From Begonia masoniana (Eukaryota; Streptophyta; Magnoliopsida; Cucurbitales; Begoniaceae), in the NCBI GenBank assembly GCA_022432975.1, contig CM039502.1:19167453-19231452 (forward strand): a stretch of 64,000 nt of DNA, written 5' to 3'. The position numbers and the translations under genes are program-made. The notes beneath the pieces were generated by a model, which had not been told where the DNA came from, made no database searches, and was given only the letters and a program-made list of their open reading frames with translations. Positions 13,501 through 22,900 of this stretch are shown here, one piece after another; position 1 is the stretch's first letter, and each line of letters begins with the position of its first letter.

Positions 13501-15039
13501 GCTGAGCAACTGACAATCAAATACAGAGGCCAAATAAATAGAGCACGCACCTTTAAACTGCTCGTTGACCATCATGGAATAAGAAATAGGCGAGCTACTC
13601 AATCTGTTCATCGCCTGATAAGAAAACTCGGCTTTACCCGGGGGTCGGAAGGTCACCATCCCGGATCGACAATTGATGGTGGCGAAGTGCTGTGCTAGCC
13701 AGTCCATCCCTAAGATCAGATCATAGTGTTCTATGCCCATAACAATAAGGCGAGCATAGAGGGTATTATTTCCAACCGAGACAATATTGCCCTGCACAAT
13801 CTGACGTGACTGCATACGCTCTCCTGAGGGCAACATCACACTATATTCGCACTCTGCTACCTCTGGCACTAATCTCAGTCTAGACATGCAAGCAATCGAT
13901 ATAAAGGAGTGCGTAGCTCCTGTATCCATCAAAGTAAATACAGCTGTACCCATAATCTGAATAGTACCTGCCATCACAGCAGGCTGATCATCATCATCAA
14001 CATCGGCTGGCTCTATAAATGCGAAGACCCTCGGGGTCACTCTCCTCTGATCTCCACCTAACTGGTCTCGGCCAGGCTTCGGGCAATCTCTGACGTAATG
14101 GCCGAGCTCCCCACATCTGAAGCATCGGTTAGTGCCAACACGGCACTCACCACTGTGTTCCCTCTGACAAATGGGGCACCACGGTATCTGAGAAGCCCCC
14201 TGGACTTGCTTCCCTTTACCCCGATCAATACCTCCCTGAAGAGGTCTCTTCACACCCCTCGGCTGCTGCTGGGGCTGCGCTCTAGGCTGTAAACCTCGGT
14301 TCTGCGACTGAGGTCGTATCTCACGGAAGAAGCCCTTAGCTGGCTCCCTCGGTCTAACACATGTAGCTCTGGCAGCCTCTATATCCAAGGCTCTAGCTGT
14401 GACGTCAGAAAAGGGTACATCAATAATACCTGAGACAACCACGTGCATCCGGATCTCCGGATTAAGTCCCTCCATAAACTGGTGCACCTTCTCCTCATTA
14501 TCGCTAACCAGACGAGGTGCAAATCTTGATAATGCTTCAAACCTCCAAATATAATCAGCCACAGAACCAGTCTGCTTCAGCTGCATAAACTCGTTGCTCT
14601 TGGCCACCCTCACTGTGCGGCTGAAATACTTATCGAAGAATAGAAACTTGAACCGATCCCAAGTCATAATAGATACGTCCGTCGTCACCTTAATCGAATC
14701 CTACCAGAAACGGGCATCCATCGCTAAGTGAAAGGTAGCATACGCCACCTTGCTCCCGTTCCCCACCTCGGCATAAGCTAACATATCCTCCATAACTCGG
14801 ATCCATTCCTCAGCAACAGTAGGATCCGATGATCGACCATCAAATACTGGAGGCCGTAGGCCCTGAAACTTCTGCATGCCCTGGTTATTGGGAACTATCA
14901 AATCGTGGGCTCTCTGGTTCTCCCGATTCACTAAGTCCGTAATCTGTTGCGCTTGCCTGTCCATATGCTGAGAATGGCGATCTATCAACTCCGTAAATCG
15001 ATTTAGCGCGTCATCTCTAGGATCTCTTCCTCGAGTCAT
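10588..15039 (-). pseudogene. Element B gag-pol polyprotein, three in-frame stops
   Basis: A single frame of about 1484 codons (MTRGRDPRD... to ...YPELFV) is interrupted by nonsense codons near 14701 (in ARFW*DS, where relatives have Trp), 13042 (KTAF*TRYGHYE, CGA to TGA) and 12670 ([14 protein letters not shown] to TGA). No frameshift was seen. Domains in order: gag, CCHC knuckle [14 protein letters not shown], protease [12 protein letters not shown] with [11 protein letters not shown], RNase H ([14 protein letters not shown]), integrase zinc finger ([11 protein letters not shown]...[11 protein letters not shown]), DDE core (SMDFIVG, SDRDPRF, DGQTERT) and a chromodomain-like tail ([18 protein letters not shown]). 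It is the best-preserved pol here. Confidence 0.92.
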
Positions 15040-15184
15040 AGTGTATAAAGCCTAAAAACAAATTAAACAGATAATCCTAAGAAACAAAATCAGATAAAGC
15101 TTTAAACAGACTTACAGTTGATGAAGGATGTCCGCGTAGTGGCTGTGCAGTCGAGCAAACTACAGAACCGATTTTAAACCCGGG

Positions 15185-15197
15185 GGCTCTGATACCA
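15185..15197 (-). other. Element B primer binding site (tRNA-iMet type)
   Basis: The minus strand reads TGGTATCAGAGCC four bases after the 5' LTR ends at 15202. Confidence 0.88.
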
Positions 15198-15313
15198 TAA
15201 TTGTAACACCCCTAATACTGTACCCATTTACCCGTATAAATTTTTCATTTTATTTTACACATTAAGCGAAACTGAATCGGAATTGAAATCGTCAGTGTTG
15301 TTTGGAAAACCAT

Positions 15314-15322
15314 TTAAAACAA
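15314..15322. repeat. MULE target site duplication (left copy; right copy 22901-22909)
   Basis: TTAAAACAA occurs on both sides of the MULE and once at the matching point of the intact B LTR. A perfect 9-bp duplication is the hallmark of Mutator-like transposition. Confidence 0.95.
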
Positions 15323-15664
15323 GGGTAAAGTGCAATTTGGCCCCTACAACTAGGTGAAATGGGCAAATTACCCCCTAAAATTGAATAATGGGCAATTTAG
15401 CCCCTACAACTTGGGTAATGTGCAATTTAGCCCCTACCGTCATTTTTTCCGTTAAAAAACCACGTTTTTGTCACGTGCTCACATTTTCTTCCAGACATGC
15501 CCCTGCATGGAATCAGAACCAGACCGGACCGGTTCGATTAATTTAACCCTGGTTTTTTCTGAAAAACCCAGAGGAAAGCTGTCTTTCTCCTCTTCGAAAG
15601 ACAGAATTTCCCTCTCATTTCGCCAGACTCCTCGCTCGCTCTCTCGCTCTCTCCCGAGACCCCC
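15323..15664 (+). repeat. MULE left terminal inverted repeat
   Basis: It begins GGGTAAAGTGCAATTTGGCC. Three spaced copies of GCAATTT(G/A)GCCCCTAC lie in its first 110 bases. It matches the reverse complement of 22556-22900 with two substitutions and a 4-bp length change in the CT-rich inner part (hand comparison). Pyrimidine-rich CTCGCTCGCTCTCTC tracts continue to about 15725. Confidence 0.93.
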
Positions 15665-16229
15665 TAGCTCGCCTTCGCCGCGCTCTCTCTCTCTCTCTCT
15701 CGCTCGCTCCTCTCGACTCTCCCTCGCCAGTCGCCAGGCTAACGGAACTAAAAAGTTGTCACGCTTACTACGACGGCAAGGTAAAAATCCTCTCGCTTAC
15801 TGTAATGGCCGAAGTTCTTTGTTTTTTTGGAGTATGAAATCTGAACCAATAGTTATTATTGAATAGTTAGGGTTTCTGAACTTCGTTGTTATTCTGAACG
15901 AATTTTCTGGTTAGTTTAGATGGAGCCTAGGTTGGATGCAACCAAACTATGTTCGTCTTGGTTAGTTAGATGCTTCATACTTCAATTATAAATTTTGATC
16001 TTATGGTTCACGAGAACTCATTCTGTAAACCTTATAATCATAATAATGAACATGAATCAAAGTAAAGATTTTGACCTGTATCATGTTAAAAAAGCAGAGA
16101 AAAAGAGATTACATGTGTTTAGATGGAAGGCTATTTGTTTAAAGGGTAAATGTGTATGAAGTTGTTTAGAATTTAAATACCAAAACTGGCTTAATCGAAT
16201 TAAATTCATGTAACCTTGCAGGGAAGAAG
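15665..16229 (+). promoter_or_regulatory. MULE transposase upstream region
   Basis: This stretch lies between the left TIR and the transposase start. It opens with CT-rich tracts and a GC-rich stretch to about 15780, then is AT-rich with no open frame of note. A pyrimidine-rich stretch before GCAG at about 16216-16220 could be a 3' splice site of a leader intron just upstream of the ATG at 16230. Promoter placement is inference. Confidence 0.35.
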
Positions 16230-18804
16230 ATGGACACATTTTCAATTGACTTTCACTATGGAGGGAAGTTCGTCAAGACGAACAAGTTACAGTACGTGGG
16301 TGGGGATGTTGCACTAGCGACAAATATTGATGTGGATAGGATTTCATTTTTTGAGGTTGTCGACATGGTGGTAGATGTCGGAGCTGGAGTATGGAAGACT
16401 CTGTATTACGTGGAGCCTCCATTAGGAATGAAAAACGGATTGAGAGCAGTGAAGTCCGATAATGACGTACTTCAAATGGTTGGGGCGTTGGATCACAAAC
16501 GTCACATTCATATGTACGTAGACCATGAAGGCATCTACCAAGAAGAGGCTATAAATGATGGGTCCTCTAATGCATCTGAGTTTGATGGTGGTCCTCAAGT
16601 TGGTGAAGTGGGTGATCCAACTCATGTAGATGATGCAGCTGGCGGTGCCTCGGGGGATCAAACTTATGTACATGTTGCAGCAGTGGGTGAAGCATGGGAT
16701 CCAATTCATATTCCGATTCCATCAGTTTCAGCCTCCTTACCTGATTATATTATTTCTATTGCTGAATCGGAGGATACGATGCATGAGGCGGACACTGCGG
16801 AATCGGTCAACAACTCTTTAGAATTATGTTTGAAAGACAAATTCAGCTCATTGGCTGAAATTAGGAAAAAAATCTCTGATTATTCTTTGGTTAACGGATA
16901 TGACATCCGATTTAGAAAACATGAGAGAGCAAGAATAGAAGCGGTTTGTCAGAAAGGTTGTCCTTGGAGACTCTACGCATCAAAGGTGACAAATGAAGAG
17001 TCTTTCCAAGTGAAGAGGTTGAATGACGTTCATGACTGTGCTCGCACAATAGAGAGTCGACATGCAACAGCTAAGTGGGTGGCAGAACGTTATTTGCATC
17101 GATTTAGAAGCCAACCTCGGTGGGAAATATCATCGATCATTGACACGGTTAGACGAGACTTTAATGTCACCATCAGCCCTAGCCTAGCAATCAGGGCAAG
17201 GAGGAGGGCTGTAAATGTGGATTCAACCGTGCAATATAAACAGCTGGGGTCTTATGCGGAGGAAGTTCTGAGATCCAATCCTGGTAGCACATTCCTTATT
17301 AATGTTGACAGGGTTGATGGTCAAACAGAGCCCATGTTCAAGCGACTTTACATGTGTTTAGATGCATGTAAGAGAGGCCTGTTAGCCGGATGTCGACCGG
17401 TAATAAGTTTGGACGGGTGTCACTTGAAGGAGGCATGTCCTGGTCAACTTCTAACCGCTATCGGGGTAGATGCAAATGACGGAATATATCCTGTTGCAGT
17501 GGCTGTTGTCGATGTTGAGTCGAAGAAGTCTTGGAAATGGTTTCTCAGGTTGTTGTTGACGGATATTGGATCAGCTCGTGGTGAAGGCTGGACATTCATC
17601 TCCGATCAACAAAAAGTAAGTATATGTGATCATTGTCAACATTTATATGCTTTCACCTACTAACATATGACATATATTTGATGCAGGGTTTGGAAGTAGT
17701 ACTGCGAAAACATGTACCAGATGCAGAGGTTCGATTTTGCGTACGTCATATGTATGCAAACTTCAAGAAGAAGTTTCGCGGAAAACTCTACAAAGACATT
17801 ATGTGGAATGCTTCGACTGCGACAACACGTGAAATGTTTGTGAAAGAAATGACGAGGCTACGGGGCTTCGATGAAGCAGCATATAGATACCTTGCGGAGT
17901 ATGATGCGAAGCACTGGTGCAGACATGCTTTCAGTCACATATCGAAGTGTGAGCTGACGTTGAACAACCTGAGCGAGTCATTCAATGCTTTCATCTTACC
18001 AACACGTGACAAGCCGATTGTGAGCATGATAGAAATGATCAGGACGACAATGATGGCAAGAATTTGTAAGAGGCGTGAACAAATGGAGCAACAAAACGGA
18101 CTACTATGTCCTCAGATACGAAAGAAATTGGCCAAGATACGAGATGGAGCTAAAAATTGGTGTGCAACCGGAGGTGGAGGTGAAAGATTTCAAGTTAGTG
18201 ATGCCCATCAACAATTTGTTGTTGACTTAGCCAACGCTACTTGTAGTTGTAACCGGTGGCAGCTCACAGGAATACCATGTGTTCATGCTGTACCATGCAT
18301 ATCATTCATGAGAAGGGACATTGAATCGTACGTTGATCGTTGCTACCATCGGCAAACATATTTGACGATATATTCTCAGTTCATACATCCAATGAATGGC
18401 GTAGACATGTGGCCACCTTCAGCTATGGGTGAAATTCAGCCACCGATTGTGAAGAGACCACCTGGGAGGCCGAAAAAGAAGAGAACGAGGGATGTTGATG
18501 AACCTCAAGGTCAGAGTACATTGGGAAAGACACGTAAGGTTATCAAGTGTAGTAAATGTCGGGGTCTGAACCATAATGCTAGAACTTGCAAAGGAGTAAC
18601 TCTTGATGCTACCATGGAAGCCAGTGCATCAACATCACGAGGAAGATCAACTTTGTTCGGGTTTTCTGCAGCTTGCATCGGAACCCAAGTTAGTATTGTG
18701 TTTTATCTTTTCCAATTTGTTACATCATACTTAATTATTGTTAACAATCAATTGTTTACATCATGCAGGAGTCTTCAGTGCACCCAGGCATTCACAGACA
18801 CTGA
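16230..18804 (+). CDS. MULE transposase (MuDR-type), three exons
   Basis: Proposed exons are 16230-17615, 17687-18688 and 18769-18804, with short introns that begin GTAAGT and GTTAGT and end GATGCAG and CATGCAG; all junctions keep phase 0 and give about 807 aa. Domains: an N-terminal PB1-like region (about 1-95); a linker rich in acidic residues; a MuDR-type zinc-binding region (about 230-275, C and H residues in VCQKGCPW...HDC); the DDE core with D395 (SLDGCHLK), D459 (FISDQQ) and E559 (LNNLSESFN), plus CVRHMYANF between; a SWIM zinc finger (CSCNRWQLTGIPCVH); an AT-hook-like PPGRPKKKR; and a CCHC knuckle (CSKCRGLNHNARTC). It cuts and joins DNA at the TIRs. The last intron is less certain: read-through would end at 18823 with a different tail. 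Confidence 0.9.
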
Positions 18805-19084
18805 CCTTGTAATGCTGTTATGAACTTGATTAGCCTTTGTGAATCTGTACTTATTATGGACAAATGTATGGAAATCTTTTGTATTTTATGGATATTATGG
18901 ATAAAGGTAAAATTTAAGGAAATTGATATTATGGACAAATGTATGGAAATATTTTATGGATGTTATGGATACATGTATGGAAATGGATATTTTGGACAAA
19001 TGTATGGAAATCTTTTGTGGGAATGAAGTGAGATTTATGTTGATAGAAGTCTATTTTAAGCGTAAATTCCCGTCTTCACAAAAT
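18805..19084. repeat. MULE intergenic: diverged TATGGACAAATGTATGGAAAT repeats
   Basis: Three or four imperfect copies of ATGGACAAATGTATGGAAAT and shorter ATGGATATTATGGA pieces lie at about 18857-19020. No gene is visible. This probably contains the transposase 3' UTR. Confidence 0.6.
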
Positions 19085-20880
19085 TTGTCGACACTTTCTA
19101 TAAATTGTCGACACTTTCTATGCATAGTGTTGACAATTTCTATAAATTGTCGACACTTTATAAGCGTAAAATCCTCTGTCTCCTTTTCTTCACAAAATTT
19201 GTCGACACTTCATAGAAATTGTCGACACTTTCTATGCCTAGTGTCGACAATTTCTATAAATTGTCGACACTTTCTATGCCTAGTGTCGACAATTTCTATA
19301 AATTGTCGACACTTTCTATGCCTAGTGTCGACAATTTCTATAAATTGTCGACACTTCATAGAAATTGTCGACACTTCATAGAAATTGTCGACACTTTATA
19401 AGCGTAAAATCCTCTGTCTCCTTTTCTTCACAAAATTGTCGACACTTTCTATGCCTAGTGTCGACAATTTCTATAAATTGTCGACAATTTCTATAAATTG
19501 TCGACACTTTCTATGCCTAGTGTCGACAATTTCTATAAATTGTCGACACTTTCTATGCCTAGTGTCGACAATTTCTATAAATTGTCGACACTTTCTATGC
19601 CTAGTGTCGACAATTTCTATAAATTGTCGACACTTTCTATGCCTAGTGTCGACAATTTCTATAAATTGTCGACACTTTCTATGCCTAGTGTCGACAATTT
19701 CTATAAATTGTCGACACTTCATAGAAATTGTCGACACTTTCTATGCCTAGTGTCGACAATTTCTATAAATTGTCGACACTTTCTATGCCTAGTGTCGACA
19801 ATTTCTATAAATTGTCGACACTTCATAGAAATTGTCGACACTTCATAGAAATTGTCGACACTTCATAGAAATTGTCGACACTTCATAGAAATTGTCGACA
19901 CTTCATAGAAATTGTCGACACTTTATAAGCGTAAAATCCTCTGTCTCCTTTTCTTCACAAAATTTGTCGACACTTCATAGAAATTGTCGACACTTCATAG
20001 AAATTGTCGACACTTCATAGAAATTGTCGACACTTTATAAGCGTAAAATCCTCTGTCTCCTTTTCTTCACAAAATTTGTCGACACTTTCTATAAATTGTC
20101 GACACTTTCTATGCCTAGTGTCGACAATTTCTATAAATTGTCGACACTTTATAAGCGTAAAATCCTCTGTCTCCTTTTCTTCACAAAATTTGTCGACAAT
20201 TTCTATAAATTGTCGACACTTTATAAGCGTAAAATCCTCTGTCTCCTTTTCTTCACAAAATTGTCGACACTTCATAGAAATTGTCGACACTTTCTATGCC
20301 TAGTGTCGACAATTTCTATAAATTGTCGACACTTTATCAGCGTAAAATCCTCTGTCTCCTTTTCTTCACAAAATTTGTCGACACTTCATAGAAATTGTCG
20401 ACACTTTCTATGCCTAGTGTCGACAATTTCTATAAATGTCGACACTTTATCAGCGTAAAATCCTCTGTCTCCTTTTCTTCACAAAATTGTCGACACTTCA
20501 TAGAAATTGTCGACACTTTCTATGCCTAGTGTCGACAATTTCTATAAATTGTCGACACTTTATCAGCGTAAAATCCTCTGTCTCCTTTTCTTCACAAAAT
20601 TTGTCGACACTTCATAGAAATTGTCGACACTTTCTATGCCTAGTGTCGACAATTTCTATAATTGTCGACACTTTATAAGCGTAAAATCCTGTCTCTTCAC
20701 AAAATTTGTCGACAATTTCTATAAATTGTCGACACTTTATAAGCGTAAAATCCTCTGTCTCCTTTTCTTCACAAAATTTGTCGACACTTTCTATGCCTAG
20801 TGTCGACAATTTCTATAAATTGTCGACACTTTATAAGCGTAAAATCCTTTGTCTCCTTTTCTTCACAAAATTTGTCGATA
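19085..20880. repeat. Tandem GTCGAC array between the two MULE genes
   Basis: By hand count there are about 68 GTCGAC palindromes in 1.8 kb. They sit in blocks with three linker types: ACTTTCTATGCCTAGT, AATTTCTATAAATT and ACTTCATAGAAATT. Cores occur as TTGTCGACAC and its reverse GTGTCGACAA, so neighbouring units form inverted repeats. About a dozen copies of a longer linker (TATAAGCGTAAAATCCTCTG and following bases to CTTCACAAAATTTG) punctuate the array. Edges decay to GTTGAC at about 19130 and GTCGAT at 20874. The frames read through it are artefacts of repetition. Confidence 0.95.
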
Positions 20881-21071
20881 CATGTCATATATTTACTCAA
20901 TTTTTTCCAAAACAATAAGCCATAAACAGTCGAGCATTCAACACAAAGAATATAGTATTTCCTATTTCCAATATCAACTGAAAAATTATATAACAATATC
21001 CAACACCAAACTCAGATACAACAAAATTAAGATACTAGCAAACTAAGTGAATCACAACAACAAAAATATCA

Positions 21072-22361
21072 CTATGATGGAGAATAACAGGGATCGTCGA
21101 AAGGCTCGACTGGTGGATCTACTGGAGGAATGGCTGGAGGAGGAGAGGCTGGTGGAGAGGCTGGTGGAGAGGCTGGAGCACCGGTGTACCCGTCCCAATA
21201 AGCGTGAAGAAAATCAAGATGGTCATGAACCTCAACGATGTCATCATGGACATGGTCTATCTTTTCTTCCAACTTATCAAAGTGATCGTGAACCACATTC
21301 TGAAATGAGTCAAAAGCACCGCCGATGCTAGCAACATTTTCCACCAATAACTTAAACTGTTCCTCAAAGTTAGAGAAGTTGCCTCGAGATGCAGTTGAGG
21401 GGGGTTCCGTAGTGTGTTCAGGCTCGTTACCACCTTCATCAACTTCCATTTGGGATGGTCCAGCTTCAAGTGATCCAACTCGGTCTCCCTTAAAAATCCA
21501 ATTACCTTCATCATTGAGCCCAAACCCCATCCGAGCTAGAGTGGATGTGGTGTATGTGTCAACTTTCTTCAGAGGTAATGGGATTTCGGAACTTGGAATT
21601 TCGACCCCATTCTCCTTAAAAATCTTCATTAAAAGAAGATTAAATGGTAGGGACTTTGCTGTGTTGTTGTAGACTTGAATCATCCGTTTCAATATCACAA
21701 ATCCCACATTAAATGATTCTCGTCGAACAATTTTATATAAAACATAGAGATCCATACCACTTATGTAATCTCTACGTCCATCTCTTGGTAAGAGATTGTA
21801 CGTGATCATATGGTGGAGGAGCCTAGCACGCACGTTTAAGTCATTTGCCTTCGGTTTCGTTGGAAGGCATCGGTGAGGATCCTTAACAATCATCCTTAAA
21901 AAGGCAGTACCTTCACTGGTGCCCACAAATTCTGGATCCTTATATGCCTCATAATACCTTTCAGCCTGATTGTTAAATTCACAGTTTAAAATTGCGTTTA
22001 TAGAAAATGAGGAAATTTCTATGTGTTTGCCATACACATAGCTAAGAATTTTAAATGGCCTTTGACAAATTTCAAGATTGGCATAGAACATTTTCACTGA
22101 TTTCTCATAATACGGGCCATCACAGTCAAACAGTTCTAATAACCCCAAATTCCTCAAAGGCTCAACAAAATCTAAGCTACTTAAATCCTCGAATTCCACT
22201 TTTCTACTCAGAATCAAGGGCTTGAATTGAATATTGTCTTCATACCTTTTCATACAGTCAGCATTCTTGAAGAAAGGAGATGGCCATGTTATTGGTTCCG
22301 CAATTTCATTAGCTGGAGTAGGATTTTTGGACCTTCTCTTGCTGCGGGATGTAGATGCCAT
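21072..22361 (-). CDS. MULE accessory protein of unknown function (429 aa)
   Basis: The start is set at the ATG at 22361 (MASTSRSKRRSKN); the frame is open 36 codons further up, but that part runs toward the TIR. Residues 1-20 are basic and could be a nuclear signal. A globular region follows (about 30-280) with LDFVEPLRNLGLLELF, MFYANLEICQRPFKILSYVY and LLPRDGRRDYISGMDLYVLY. Then come an acidic linker, a probable coiled coil (about 335-400: FEEQFKLLVENVASI, HDHFDKLEEKIDHVHDDI) and a Pro-rich tail with PASPPASPP repeats. It resembles uncharacterised 'putative plant transposon protein' families (memory, not searched). It is convergent with the transposase across the GTCGAC array. No enzyme motif was seen. 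Diverged relatives lie at 34424-35623 and 37281-38040. Confidence 0.8.
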   Translation of the reverse strand: MASTSRSKRRSKNPTPANEIAEPITWPSPFFKNADCMKRYEDNIQFKPLILSRKVEFEDLSSLDFVEPLRNLGLLELFDCDGPYYEKSVKMFYANLEICQRPFKILSYVYGKHIEISSFSINAILNCEFNNQAERYYEAYKDPEFVGTSEGTAFLRMIVKDPHRCLPTKPKANDLNVRARLLHHMITYNLLPRDGRRDYISGMDLYVLYKIVRRESFNVGFVILKRMIQVYNNTAKSLPFNLLLMKIFKENGVEIPSSEIPLPLKKVDTYTTSTLARMGFGLNDEGNWIFKGDRVGSLEAGPSQMEVDEGGNEPEHTTEPPSTASRGNFSNFEEQFKLLVENVASIGGAFDSFQNVVHDHFDKLEEKIDHVHDDIVEVHDHLDFLHAYWDGYTGAPASPPASPPASPPPAIPPVDPPVEPFDDPCYSPS

Positions 22362-22555
22362 TTGAAGTTTAGCAGACACTGAAAAGAAGAGATTTTGATT
22401 CGAAGGAAAAAAAACAGGGGGTCTTAAAATCGCCGAGGAAAATATGAGAAAGAACGAGGTCGAGCGCAAGCGAGGCGGGGGTCTCGGGAGAGAGAGCGAG
22501 GTCGACAGAGCGCGGCGAACGCGAAGAGAGGAGAAAGACAGGATTTCAGAGGGCA

Positions 22556-22900
22556 GGGGTCTCGGGAGAGAGCGAGCGAGAGAGCGAGCGAGGAGTCTGG
22601 CGAAATGAGAGGGAAATTCTGTCTTTCGAAGAGGAGAAAGACAGCTTTCCTCTGGGTTTTTCAGAAAAAACCAGGGTTAAATTAATCGAACCGGTCCGGT
22701 CCGGTTCTGATTCCATGCAGGGGCATGTCTGGAAGAAAATGTGAGCACGTGACAAAAACGTGGTTTTTTAACAGAAAAAATGACGGTAGGGGCTAAATTG
22801 CACATTACCCAAGTTGTAGGGGCTAAATTGCCCATTATTCAATTTTAGGGGGTAATTTGCCCATTTCACCTAGTTGTAGGGGCCAAATTGCACTTTACCC
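22556..22900 (-). repeat. MULE right terminal inverted repeat
   Basis: It is the reverse complement of the left TIR, ending GCACTTTACCC at 22900. The interval 22362-22555 between it and the accessory start is the presumed promoter side and repeats GAGCGAGGTCG-like GA-rich tracts. Confidence 0.93.

Larger units (their letters stand above)
15323..22900 (+). mobile_element. Long-TIR Mutator-like element (7578 bp), apparently intact
   Basis: Terminal inverted repeats of about 340 bp (15323-15664 and 22556-22900) are nearly identical and are flanked by a perfect 9-bp duplication. Inside are a spliced transposase gene (+, 16230-18804), a noncoding interval with a roughly 1.8-kb GTCGAC array (19085-20880) and a convergent second gene (-, 22361-21072). 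Neither frame contains a nonsense codon. Intact frames, matching TIRs and a perfect TSD suggest recent movement, perhaps an autonomous element. Transposition into B's LTR postdates B's own insertion. Confidence 0.93.

Noticed and set aside
15468..15866. 132-codon open frame in the MULE left TIR (partner at 22546-22755)
   Set aside because: It is part of the terminal inverted repeat; the Ser/Arg-rich translation reflects CT-rich DNA.
19471..20290. Minus-strand frames with repeated CRQFIEIVDT words
   Set aside because: Translation of the GTCGAC array; mirrored by equally open plus-strand frames.
19085..20880. CRISPR-like array of regular short repeats
   Set aside because: Plant nuclear context, no unique spacers, and the linkers are themselves a few repeated sequences. 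It is a tandem array within a MULE.
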